Below, in pieces: positions 56,555-64,000 of a stretch of DNA of 64,000 bases (its first letter is position 1; the number at the start of each line of letters is the position of its first letter). Source of the DNA: Tannerellaceae bacterium (GTDB taxonomy: Bacteria > Bacteroidota > Bacteroidia > Bacteroidales > Tannerellaceae); assembly GCA_031280645.1 (NCBI GenBank), contig JAITGL010000025.1, forward strand, positions 1 through 64,000. The letters are read 5' to 3'. Below the pieces are notes generated by a model, which made no database searches, had not been told where the DNA came from, and saw only the letters and a program-made list of their open reading frames with translations. A program made the translations under genes and the position numbers.

Positions 56555-56582
56555 AATCTTATAAATTTTGATGTTTTGTTTA

Positions 56583-56599
56583 TTGCAACAAAGTTACAA
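56583..56599 (-). promoter_or_regulatory. Operator-like dyad over the promoter of the Fur-receptor gene
   Basis: On the minus strand TTGTAACTTTGTTGCAA is an inverted repeat with one mismatch (TTGTAAC / GTTGCAA). It contains the -7 element TAACTTTG (TAnnTTTG; 56589-56596), 35 bp upstream of the start. Position and symmetry fit autoregulation by the encoded Fur domain. Confidence 0.5.
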
Positions 56600-56647
56600 T
56601 AAGCAGATGAAACCCGCAAGCCCCCTCCGAGGCGGAACGGCGAAAAG

Positions 56648-57751
56648 CTAATCCCTGTCCTTATCCTTCACTCCAATCATCCCGTCCCAGCTTAACCGCC
56701 AAAGCTTGCCGCCATCCTCGTAAGTGATCTCGTAGAACGAGGCAGTATTGTACAGCTTCAGCTTCCCGACCCCGGCAGCGCCGAATATCTCTTCCGGACG
56801 CAGCTCGGCAAGAGCGGCGGCATATTGTTTCCGCTTTGAAAAGATCTCCTTCTGGCGATAATAAAGGTTGCGGAGCATGGAGCGCGCCTCCTCGTCGGGG
56901 TTCATAACAAAGGGAACTGCGTTTGTCTTTCCGGCAAGCGTTTCGGTAAACTGCACATATCCCCAGAACTCCGGAGCATGCGAGGTGCCGGTTTGTCCCT
57001 GCGAAGCCCATAGCCAATAGTTGGGCCTCGGCCGGCTTTCGCCTTTCGCAACCGACTTGACGTACTTCCCATCAATTATATCCAGCGCCCATTCCACCCG
57101 CTGCATATTAATCCGCATCTGGTCGCCTTCCGCCGGCTTCCTTTTCCTGGTCTCGGCCACCTGATATATGGCCTTCCACGGAATGAATATCTCTACGCTC
57201 CAAAATCGGTCGCGGTCGGAGGGATCGTTGGGGGTTCCGTCGGCAAAAACTTTCGACTTCATCCCCAGGAATTCCCAATTGCTGAGCACAAGCATGGGCG
57301 CATCGCGGTAAGGCTTTGAAAGGAATAAATCCCACTCGGTTCCAAGCACGTTCACCTCATACTCCAAGTAATTGTGAGTAGTGTTGGACGGGTCGATAAA
57401 GAACTCGAAGGCATTTTCCTGGTAAAGCGGAGCGTCATGCTCGGTAAAGGTTGCCCAGAGGTTAGGCTCCTCCATCTTGGCGGCGAAGTAGATGCCTGCG
57501 TCGTCGTGAGCTATCCGCGCCTCGGTACGCAGCCATGGAGCCGGCCCATCATCGTAGATATCCCTGAAATCGCCCACAACAGGAATCGCTCCCCATTCTT
57601 CGTCGGAGATAATCCCATCAATGGTAACAGGGGCCGGCAGCTTATAGCACACATAAGTCGGAGGATTAATCCGCACCGACGAGTATACTGATAATTGAGA
57701 TCCGAGAATTAGCATTGCAATTCCCGCTAAATAACGCATGTGTCTGTTCAT
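56648..57751 (-). CDS. CBM9-like carbohydrate-binding domain protein
   Basis: A 367-residue protein with a signal peptide (about 1-24). Residues about 28-255 match the carbohydrate-binding module 9-like (CBM9) pattern: APVTIDGIISDEEWGAIP, IYFAAKMEEPNLWATFTEHDAPLYQENAFEFFIDP, NYLEYEVNVLGTEWDLF and WSVEIFIPWKAI. The C-terminal part (about 265-367) is not recognised. No catalytic domain is visible. Stand-alone CBM9-like proteins are frequent in Bacteroidota and may bind glycans at the surface. Confidence 0.85.
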   Translation of the reverse strand: MNRHMRYLAGIAMLILGSQLSVYSSVRINPPTYVCYKLPAPVTIDGIISDEEWGAIPVVGDFRDIYDDGPAPWLRTEARIAHDDAGIYFAAKMEEPNLWATFTEHDAPLYQENAFEFFIDPSNTTHNYLEYEVNVLGTEWDLFLSKPYRDAPMLVLSNWEFLGMKSKVFADGTPNDPSDRDRFWSVEIFIPWKAIYQVAETRKRKPAEGDQMRINMQRVEWALDIIDGKYVKSVAKGESRPRPNYWLWASQGQTGTSHAPEFWGYVQFTETLAGKTNAVPFVMNPDEEARSMLRNLYYRQKEIFSKRKQYAAALAELRPEEIFGAAGVGKLKLYNTASFYEITYEDGGKLWRLSWDGMIGVKDKDRD

Positions 57752-57866
57752 GATTTTTACATTAATATATTATGGTTTGTTCGGCAAAGGAATTATTTTT
57801 TTTTAATAAGTATTGCGGCGTCCGGATAGAGAGATGATGCCCGGCAGCCAATGGGGCATTAATTGC
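57752..57866. other. Short A/T-rich gap upstream of the CBM9-like gene
   Basis: About 115 bp with no gene and no good TAnnTTTG match. A run of T's at about 57,791 precedes it on the plus strand. Confidence 0.3.
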
Positions 57867-59150
57867 TCAACCCAGCATCAGCTTCATCGCCTCCGTACAA
57901 ATATTTTTTGCAGCATCCTCATCCATATCCGCCTCATTATATCTCAGGCAAATATTAAGCTTATTGTTGACGGTAATAATTCCAACCGATACGATGTTTG
58001 CCGGGAATGCGGCGCCTATAAATTCCAGATCGGAGACGCAAAAAGTATTGTAATTATTCATTTCATACCGGCCCAGATTTGATATGCCCAGGCCTCGATT
58101 CGTCAATCCTTCCAAAATCATTTTTCCTATTTGTTCAGGTATGGGCAATTGGTAATTGCCGTAAGATGCGAACATTATAGACTCGATTAAATCGCCGTCG
58201 AGCAGGCGCAGGAAATTAACGATAGCGTGACGCTTGTTGGGGTTGGTTAATTGTCGCCTTAACTTCTCTATTATGTTCTTTGCGCTTGCGATAAAATTAT
58301 CTCCTGAACGGCAATTTGCTTTGAAGGATACTCCTGTAACATAGTTCCCCATACAGCTGTGCGGATCGGTTGTTAATTCGTTTCGCGCGTTGATTGCAAT
58401 TCCTATACGAAGTTTCTTATCCGCGGCAAATGCGAAGGCAAATGCGGCTGTTATCAGTTCATTTACGCTTAGTCCGTTCGACCGGCAAAGGGTTGTTATC
58501 CTCTGAAGATCTTCCGCGGGGATTGAGGCTGTATATATTTGAGGACTAAAGCTGCGGCGATATTCGTGGAAGAAATCCCGGTATTCATTCTCCGAAAAAA
58601 ATCTCCTGTCCTTTCTCCATTTTTTATTAAGACTTCCGATATATAATCTTGCCAGGAAAGAGAGTTGTTTCCCTTTGATAAAAGTGTCATTGGGGGGAAG
58701 TATTTGCGGAGTTGCTTCGAGGCGATTGTCCAGGGCTAAAAGAAGGTCTTTGGATAAGGTAAAATAACCCATCCCGTCGCCTATAATATGATGTCCCAGT
58801 ATGATTATTTCGGTTTGATTATCTCCGACTATTGCTGATATTCTCAGCAAATTTTCATGGGGAAAATCAAAGGGGATACTGTCTTTTTCGTTGTACCAAA
58901 CTTTCCAATCCGGCATCTCTTCTCGCCTGAAATATTCTACTTCAATTGGCTTAATGTTTGGCACAAACCAGGCTTCATTCTTCTCATCTTTCTCTATGGA
59001 GCATTGCAATAAAGGATGGCACTTGCAAACTATATTCATAGCCGCCGCGAAGTTTTCAGGATTAAATTCTCTATCAATTTGAATCCTAAAACACACATTG
59101 ATATTGGGCGATCGCAAGAAGAATCTTTCGCTCGTAACTTTAGTTTTCAT
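57867..59150 (-). CDS. Condensation-domain/PapA-like acyltransferase
   Basis: About 427 residues. The catalytic motif HHIIGDG (HHxxxDG, about residue 115-121) is typical of condensation-domain-like and alcohol O-acyltransferases such as PapA proteins. A second half has FAFAADKKLRIGIAINARNELT and SNLGRYEMNN, the partner-site region. It probably transfers an acyl group from CoA or a carrier to a hydroxyl or amine. The ATG at 59,150 is chosen because GGAGG lies 7-8 bases upstream, unusual strength for this phylum; longer starts would overlap the VOC gene. It overlaps the VOC stop by about 11 bp. Confidence 0.8.
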   Translation of the reverse strand: MKTKVTSERFFLRSPNINVCFRIQIDREFNPENFAAAMNIVCKCHPLLQCSIEKDEKNEAWFVPNIKPIEVEYFRREEMPDWKVWYNEKDSIPFDFPHENLLRISAIVGDNQTEIIILGHHIIGDGMGYFTLSKDLLLALDNRLEATPQILPPNDTFIKGKQLSFLARLYIGSLNKKWRKDRRFFSENEYRDFFHEYRRSFSPQIYTASIPAEDLQRITTLCRSNGLSVNELITAAFAFAFAADKKLRIGIAINARNELTTDPHSCMGNYVTGVSFKANCRSGDNFIASAKNIIEKLRRQLTNPNKRHAIVNFLRLLDGDLIESIMFASYGNYQLPIPEQIGKMILEGLTNRGLGISNLGRYEMNNYNTFCVSDLEFIGAAFPANIVSVGIITVNNKLNICLRYNEADMDEDAAKNICTEAMKLMLG

Positions 59151-59553
59151 CATCCGACCTCCTTTCAGCGACAATTTCAACCCAATTGCCCTCAGTATCT
59201 TCCACAACGCTCTCATAACATCCGTCGCCTGTAAGCCGCGGCTCGCTCACAATGGCATAACCGTCACGTTTTAGAGCGCCGGTAAGCTCGTCTACCATCT
59301 GCGGCGAGTCGAGGCTGAAGGCGATGTGCGTAAGTCCCTTGGGAAGTCCGCGAGGCGAAGGCGGGTTGTCGATGCCAGGCTTTTGCATCAGTTCGAGCCG
59401 CGTTGAGCTGTCGGGGAATGCCAGGAAATAGGAGGAATAGTGTTTTGACGGATTTTCGTAGCGCGCGCTGGCGGCAGCCCCGAAATATTTCACGTAAAAC
59501 CGGCGCAGAAGCTCTATGTCGTCGGCCCAAATAGCTACATGATCAATTTTCAT
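59140..59553 (-). CDS. VOC-family (glyoxalase-like) protein
   Basis: A 137-residue protein starting MKIDHVAIWADDIELLRRFY, the first beta-alpha-beta module of the vicinal oxygen chelate fold. LTHIAFSLDSPQMVDEL and DTEGNWVEIVAER form the second module with the metal His and Glu. Substrate unknown; methylglyoxal detoxification or thiol transferase activity are possible. The start at 59,553 begins at the conserved module; the frame continues upstream without signal. It is 4 bp from the CusB-like stop. Confidence 0.85.
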   Translation of the reverse strand: MKIDHVAIWADDIELLRRFYVKYFGAAASARYENPSKHYSSYFLAFPDSSTRLELMQKPGIDNPPSPRGLPKGLTHIAFSLDSPQMVDELTGALKRDGYAIVSEPRLTGDGCYESVVEDTEGNWVEIVAERRSDDEN

Positions 59554-59557
59554 GGCC

Positions 59558-61081
59558 CTACATCCCCCTGTAAAGACAACATTCCGGCAAGGCGCTATAC
59601 ACCGAGTCGGGGGCTTTGCCGAGGCTATTATCATGCCCGGCGGCGGCAATGGCTTGGGCAACCGCATCGAGCGATACGGAGCCGGGCGACAGCTTTAGTT
59701 CGAGCTTCCTGGTGGAAGCGTTCCACAAGGCGGCAACTACGCCGCGAATACTGCGCGACGCCAACTCTATCCGCTCCTTGCACATCTCGCACAAGCCCTC
59801 TACGATAAGCTCGGCAGGCTCCGACTCCTCGCGGTTCATCATGCTGGGCTTGCCCTCGAGCTGGGCCGAGGCGTCGATCATGAAGGCGCCGTTAACTGCA
59901 ATTTCTTCGCCTTCGGCAAGGCCCGACAACACCGTGAAGGTTTCGCCCGCCGAGGCTCCCAGCTCTACTTCGCGAAGCTTGAACACAGGCATGCTCTCGT
60001 GAGGCAGCTTTACGTAAACAATTGACCGCTTGCCCGTCCACAACACAGCCGAGCGCGGAATAACCAGCGCGTCGGCCGGTTGCCTTAGCGGCGACTTAGC
60101 TACGCCCCGGGCGTACATCCCCGGCTTGAGCCGCAGGCGGGGATTGGATGTTTCAACCCGCACCTTCAGCGTTCGCGACGATTGGTCGAACGCCGGATCA
60201 ATGAACGATATCGAGCCGGCAAAGGTCTCTCCCGGAAGCGACGGCAGGGCGTACTCCACCCGCGTACCTATGCCGAGGTAGGGCAAGTCGGCCTCGTAAG
60301 CCTCGAATACGGCCCATACCGACGAAAGGTCGGCCAAGTCGAACAATACGCTGCCTCGCTCAACGTAATCGCCCTGCTCTACGCGCTTGGTCATTACCAC
60401 TCCGCCGGCGTTGGCCGTTATCTCTACGGTTGGCGACGCTTTGCCGGTACGCTCTATCTCGGCTATGCGGCTGTCGGTTATTTTCCACAAGCGGAGCTTC
60501 TCGCGGGCGGCTTCGAGGAGGGCCGGCTGAGCGTCGGCCCATTTCAGGGCCTCGAGCAGCTCTTGCTGGGCGTTGAGCAAGTCGGGCGAATAAATCACGG
60601 CTATTACCTGCCCGGCCTCAACCGTCTCCCCGGCAAACCTTACCGACAAGGCCTCGATCCGCCCGCTTACGTGCGACGTTTGCGATTGCAGCCGCCGCTC
60701 GTCGGGCCTTATAGAGCCATACATCCGCAGCTCGCGGCTCGGAACGGCGCGCTCAACGGTTGCAATCCTGACGTTGGCCAAGGCGGCGGCTTCGTCCGAC
60801 CATGGAATGGCGTCGGGGTCGTCAACCGAGGCGGCTCCGGCGGTTGATTTCAGCGGGATCAGATCCATCGCGCAGATGGGGCATTTGCCCGGGTTTTCCT
60901 GGCGGATCTGGGGGTGCATGGAGCATGTCCAAACCTGGGGCTCCGAGGCCGAGGCGGCATGATGATCATGACCGGCATGATCGCCGGAACACGACCGGCC
61001 GGCAAGCTGCGCGGCAATAACGCAGGCGGCTCCGGCAAGTACACAGGCTGCGTACCTTGGCAGTTTGTTATTCTTCTTCAT
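59558..61081 (-). CDS. CusB-like RND efflux periplasmic adaptor with heavy-metal-binding domains
   Basis: A 507-residue adaptor for heavy-metal efflux, probably copper or silver. A signal/anchor lies at about 1-30, then a His-rich stretch (DHAGHDHH). The heavy-metal-binding domain WTCSMHPQIRQENPGKCPICAMDLIPL covers about 49-75. The adaptor core (barrel-sandwich, beta-barrel) follows with SGRIEALSVRFAGETVEAGQVIA. The C-terminus (about 415-507) adds an HMA-like domain with GLCEMC, the CxxC metal pair. It overlaps the tolC-like gene by 14 bp. The RND pump (cusA) is not in the window. Confidence 0.9.
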   Translation of the reverse strand: MKKNNKLPRYAACVLAGAACVIAAQLAGRSCSGDHAGHDHHAASASEPQVWTCSMHPQIRQENPGKCPICAMDLIPLKSTAGAASVDDPDAIPWSDEAAALANVRIATVERAVPSRELRMYGSIRPDERRLQSQTSHVSGRIEALSVRFAGETVEAGQVIAVIYSPDLLNAQQELLEALKWADAQPALLEAAREKLRLWKITDSRIAEIERTGKASPTVEITANAGGVVMTKRVEQGDYVERGSVLFDLADLSSVWAVFEAYEADLPYLGIGTRVEYALPSLPGETFAGSISFIDPAFDQSSRTLKVRVETSNPRLRLKPGMYARGVAKSPLRQPADALVIPRSAVLWTGKRSIVYVKLPHESMPVFKLREVELGASAGETFTVLSGLAEGEEIAVNGAFMIDASAQLEGKPSMMNREESEPAELIVEGLCEMCKERIELASRSIRGVVAALWNASTRKLELKLSPGSVSLDAVAQAIAAAGHDNSLGKAPDSVYSALPECCLYRGM

Positions 61082-62594
61082 CTGATGATATAAGTTTATG
61101 AATGTTGGCAACCATTGTATTATAGTCGGCCACGGCCTCGGCCGATTTAAGCTCGTAGTCGAGCAGCCGCTGCTGAAGCCGGATAGCGTCGGCAAGGCTT
61201 CCTGAGCCGGAGGCAAAGCTTTGGGCGGCAAGGTTGCCGGCCGTTTGAGCCATGTCGGACTGGCGGCGGTAAAGGTTGATGCGCCTGCGAGCGTCGTCGA
61301 GCTTATGCTTTGCGAGGCGGAGCTCGGCGGCAAGGAGGTTAACGGCGTTATCGTATTTGTCGAGGGCGGCGCGCCGCATGAAAAGGCTCTCGCGCCGGCG
61401 GGCGTTGTACTTATTGCGGTAAAGAGGGATTGTAACCGATATCATCGGCATAATCATATCCCGCCCGTTCATAGAGCTCATTACCGTTCCTGCTTCCATA
61501 TCCATCGGATCGGCGGCAGGAAGGCGGCCTATCAGCATGTACTGGAGCCCTACGCCAAACATGGGATAGCCCATCAGCCTGTCCATTTCCTCCTTTGCCT
61601 TATACGCTTCGGCTTCGCTGGCGGCCATGGCCGGCATAGGGTTGTTAAGCCTTATCATAGCCGAAGCCTCGTCTTCATTCCACGAGAAAGGGAGCTCTAC
61701 GAGCGAGTCGGGCAAGGCCACTTCGCTGTCGGGATGACGGTTAAGCAAGGCGTTAAAGCCGGCCTTCTCAGCCCTTAGCTCCGATTCGATACTTTCTATA
61801 TTAAACTCCGCTTCGGCAAGTTCGATACGGATATTAAGAGCCTCGGCCATCCCCTCGCCCGCCGCATTGCTCATTGCTTTCATGCCTCCGGCAGATGGTT
61901 GCGCCCCCTGCGGAGCCGGAGCCGGAGCGGCTGCCGATCCTCCCATAGCCCCCATGCCGCTCATGGCTCCGCCCACAGGCGAATTGCCCTGCGAGGCCGC
62001 AGCCGGCTGCATCCCGCCCCCCTGCATAGAGCCCGAACCCAGCGCCGGGCCTGACGGAGCCTCCATTTTACGGATAGCCAAAGCTTCGAGCCTTAGCAGC
62101 AAATCCATACGGCGGCGGTTGTACTTCAAGGTCTCGCTAAGGCGGCAAAGCTTGCACCATTGCGTATAAACATCGAGCCACAGCCTGTTGCGCGCTTCGC
62201 GAAACTCCTCGTAGCTCATCCGGGCCATGTGTTGAGCCTCGGTGCGGGCCGCCTTCCTTACGCCAAACCACGGGAACATCTGCATAAGCTTAAGCTCCGC
62301 CGCCTGCCGGCCCTCCACAAGCGTCATAGGCTGGACAAAGAAGCCCATCTCAAGCTGCGGATCGTCTAAGGCCCCGGCCTGCGGCGCCTTCAAAACGCTC
62401 GCCTGCCAAAGGGCGAAAGCCGACTGCACGCCGGGGTTCTGCGCCGCCGCTATCTTAAGATAAAGGGGTAAGGAATCATTTTGCGCCTTAACAGGCGATA
62501 GCGATACCGCCGTAAAGCACAGCAGGCTAACAGCAGCCTTCAGCCATCCGGAAGCCGGCGCTTTCAACCCGGTGCCAACCTCGGAAAACCCCAT
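61068..62594 (-). CDS. TolC-family outer-membrane efflux protein with Met-rich insertion
   Basis: About 508 residues. A signal peptide lies near residues 18-38 (AAVSLLCFTAVSLSPVKAQ). The coiled-coil/barrel pattern of outer-membrane efflux proteins is clear (AAQNPGVQSAFALWQASVLKAPQAG, ELRLAKHKLDDARRRINLYRRQ). Residues about 174-248 are an insertion rich in Gly, Met, Ala and Pro, possibly copper-binding. The start at 62,594 is the only ATG that fits; it lies inside a unit of array H, and the frame stays open through the array upstream. It forms an operon with the CusB-like gene. Confidence 0.88.
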   Translation of the reverse strand: MGFSEVGTGLKAPASGWLKAAVSLLCFTAVSLSPVKAQNDSLPLYLKIAAAQNPGVQSAFALWQASVLKAPQAGALDDPQLEMGFFVQPMTLVEGRQAAELKLMQMFPWFGVRKAARTEAQHMARMSYEEFREARNRLWLDVYTQWCKLCRLSETLKYNRRRMDLLLRLEALAIRKMEAPSGPALGSGSMQGGGMQPAAASQGNSPVGGAMSGMGAMGGSAAAPAPAPQGAQPSAGGMKAMSNAAGEGMAEALNIRIELAEAEFNIESIESELRAEKAGFNALLNRHPDSEVALPDSLVELPFSWNEDEASAMIRLNNPMPAMAASEAEAYKAKEEMDRLMGYPMFGVGLQYMLIGRLPAADPMDMEAGTVMSSMNGRDMIMPMISVTIPLYRNKYNARRRESLFMRRAALDKYDNAVNLLAAELRLAKHKLDDARRRINLYRRQSDMAQTAGNLAAQSFASGSGSLADAIRLQQRLLDYELKSAEAVADYNTMVANIHKLISSDEEE

Positions 62595-62907
62595 TTTTTT
62601 TCCGGGAAGGAAATGTAGACCTCGGAAAGCTTCACGGATTTTTCGGGAAGGAATCTTAGACCTCGGAAAGCTTCCCGGAAATCTCGGGAAAGAATCTTGA
62701 TCCTCGGAAAGCTTCAAGGAATCTCCGGCAAGGAATCTTAGACCTCGGAAAGCTTCACAGAAATTCCGGCAAGGAATCTTAGTCCTCGGAAAGCTTCCCG
62801 GAAATTCCGGGAAGGAATATTGGTTCTCGGAAAGCTTCACGGAATCTCCGGCAAGGAAATGTCGTCCTCGGATGGTTCCCGGGAAATTTCCAGACCAAGC
62901 CTGAGCT
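62579..62907. repeat. Intergenic tandem array H, 41-bp units
   Basis: CCTCGG-type motifs start at 62579, 62620, 62661, 62702, 62743, 62784, 62825 and 62866, exactly 41 bp apart. Each unit has CTCGGAAAGCTTC and CCGGGAAGG/CCGGCAAGG parts. The first unit (62579-62619) covers the start codon and first codons of the tolC-like gene, so the array and gene overlap. Weaker palindromes (AAGCTT) are shared with array G. Confidence 0.93.
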
Positions 62908-63015
62908 TGAGAGCGGCTTGGCAAATCGCCCGACCGGGAAGCAAAGGTTGAGCGGGAGGCGAAATCTTTGGGCGGTAGGGGTTGTATTGATAGATAATCT
63001 CATACTTGATTTCTT

Positions 63016-64000
63016 TTATACCGTTGGTTTAAGCTTATTGAACCGCAGGCTGTTCAGCGCAACGCTCAAGCTGCTTAGAGCCATGGCCCCGCCGGCTATC
63101 ATCGGGTTGAGCATAAAGCCGCACAGAGGGTAAAGGGCTCCGGCCGCGATGGGGATGGCAAGAGCGTTGTACAAAAACGCCCAGAAAAGGTTCTGGCGGA
63201 TCACTGCCGCCGTGTCGGCCGAGAGCTTCAAGGCGGCCCCGATCTTTTCCAAATCGCCCGATACGATGGTGAGCGACGCCGTTTCTACGGCTGCTTCGCT
63301 GCCTTTGCCCATCGCTATCCCAACGTTGGCCGCGGCCAAGGCTGCGCTGTCGTTCACGCCGTCGCCCGCCATGGCCACGATGCGGCCTTCGCCTCGCTTT
63401 TTCATCACGAGGTCGAGCTTGCCGGAGGGGGCAACCTGCCAATAATACTCGTCGATACCTACGCTAAGGGCAACGGCGCGGGCTGCCGCCTTATTGTCGC
63501 CCGTTGACATAATCGTTTCGACGCCCGCTTTGCGAAGGGCGGCTACGGCTCGTTGCGAGCTGGGCTTAACGGCGTCGGCTATGGCGAAAAGGGCGGCAAT
63601 CAGGGCGTCTGACCCGAATATCACAACGGTTTGCCCCTCGGCTTCGCTCTCGGCTATCCACCGGGCAATCTCGTCGCTTATTAATTGGGGAGGGAAGAGG
63701 GAGGCGCTGCCTGCGTACCATGTCGACTTGCCGCGCTCGGCTTTCACTCCTTTGCCCGGAACAAGCTGAACCGACATCGGCTCGCCGGATATCTCCGCCC
63801 CGCCTTCCGACTGCGATATAAACCGGGCAACGGCTTCGCCGAGCGGATGCGACGCCGATCGTTCCATGGTGTAGAGTATGCTGCGGAGCGGGGCTGTATT
63901 GCTCGCTATCCAGCGGCTGCGGGCAACGGCCGGACGTCCGGAGGTGATGGTTCCGGTTTTGTCGAGGATTACCGCGTCGACTTTGCGCAGGGTTTCGAGG
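63016..64000 (-). CDS. copA: Copper-type P-type ATPase, C-terminal part (cut by window end)
   Basis: Partial: the gene runs beyond the window. The visible 328 codons include DKTGT (phosphorylation site, about position 63,950), the nucleotide-binding HP motif (SASHPLGEAVARF), MAGDGVNDSAALAAANVGIAMG (hinge) and the last two membrane helices with FWAFLYNALAIPIAAGALYPL and FMLNPMIAGGAMALSSLSVALNSLR. These match P1B-type copper/heavy-metal ATPases. Symbol copA is likely given the adjacent CusB/TolC-like genes but not proven, because metal-binding and transmembrane ligand motifs lie outside. Confidence 0.85.
   Translation of the reverse strand, partial: LETLRKVDAVILDKTGTITSGRPAVARSRWIASNTAPLRSILYTMERSASHPLGEAVARFISQSEGGAEISGEPMSVQLVPGKGVKAERGKSTWYAGSASLFPPQLISDEIARWIAESEAEGQTVVIFGSDALIAALFAIADAVKPSSQRAVAALRKAGVETIMSTGDNKAAARAVALSVGIDEYYWQVAPSGKLDLVMKKRGEGRIVAMAGDGVNDSAALAAANVGIAMGKGSEAAVETASLTIVSGDLEKIGAALKLSADTAAVIRQNLFWAFLYNALAIPIAAGALYPLCGFMLNPMIAGGAMALSSLSVALNSLRFNKLKPTV

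Noticed and set aside
2209..62907. CRISPR arrays
   Set aside because: There are no unique spacers between conserved repeats; the whole unit repeats, and there are no cas genes in the window.
61068..62924. A 618-residue version of the TolC-like protein starting inside array H at 62,924
   Set aside because: The extra 110 residues translate array units and precede the signal peptide; the ATG at 62,594 is preferred.

Overview
The window looks like chromosomal DNA from a member of Bacteroidota, most likely order Bacteroidales. Supporting signs are a SusC/SusD pair, a SprA-type T9SS translocon protein, a fimbrillin-like lipoprotein, the carbamoyltransferase/DUF5989/SxtJ/SGNH gene set, a tRNA without encoded CCA, and many promoters with the Bacteroidota -7 element TAnnTTTG. 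Base composition is moderate. No phage, transposase, integrase, CRISPR-cas or plasmid gene was found. I cannot name the genus.

Layout. 1-9.2 kb: rluD, a PASTA protein and rpmH (minus); a BadF-type kinase, a DUF1232 protein and a DUF1848 protein (plus); nrnA, an acyltransferase, ddl and a flavodoxin-like protein (minus). 9.3-13 kb: xseB-ispD-recG and an orphan ECF sigma factor (plus). 13-19.9 kb: a hypothetical gene, then DUF177-rpmF-fabH-era-der, tRNA-Lys and an AI-2E family permease (minus). 19.9-29 kb: dacB and a PNPOx-like gene (plus); a fimbrillin/FGE fusion and a D-amino-acid operon of D-serine dehydratase-like enzyme, RidA and GntP permease (minus); a Crp/Fnr regulator and ruvA (plus). 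29.4-36.8 kb: sprA. 37.3-46.2 kb: a seven-gene surface-modification operon (minus). 46.9-51.6 kb: susD/susC (minus). 53.9-59.6 kb: a Fur-TonB receptor fusion, a CBM9-like protein, an acyltransferase and a VOC protein (minus). 59.6-64 kb: CusB-like and TolC-like efflux genes and a truncated copper-type P-type ATPase (minus).

The most striking feature is outside the genes. Every intergenic region longer than about 300 bp (eight of them) carries a tandem array with a period of 41 or 42 bp, in two arrays plainly built from 21-bp halves. The unit sequences are unrelated from locus to locus, except for arrays A and B, which are inverted copies of one family. Most families contain perfect palindromes, such as CCGAGCTCGG, TTCTGACATGTCAGAA, CTGGAAAGCTTTCCAG and a 24-bp palindrome in array D. 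Where unit sequence changes within array D the register is kept. The period, about four helical turns, is therefore conserved while the sequence is not. I do not recognise this as a described element and regard it as the best candidate for an undescribed system here.

Other points of note are an apparent in-frame fusion of a Fur/Zur-type repressor to a His-rich TonB-dependent receptor, a fimbrillin domain fused to a formylglycine-generating-enzyme domain, a tolC-like start codon lying inside a repeat unit, and sharp changes of strand composition inside recG and sprA. All calls rest on reading the sequence and on family knowledge; no database search was run.
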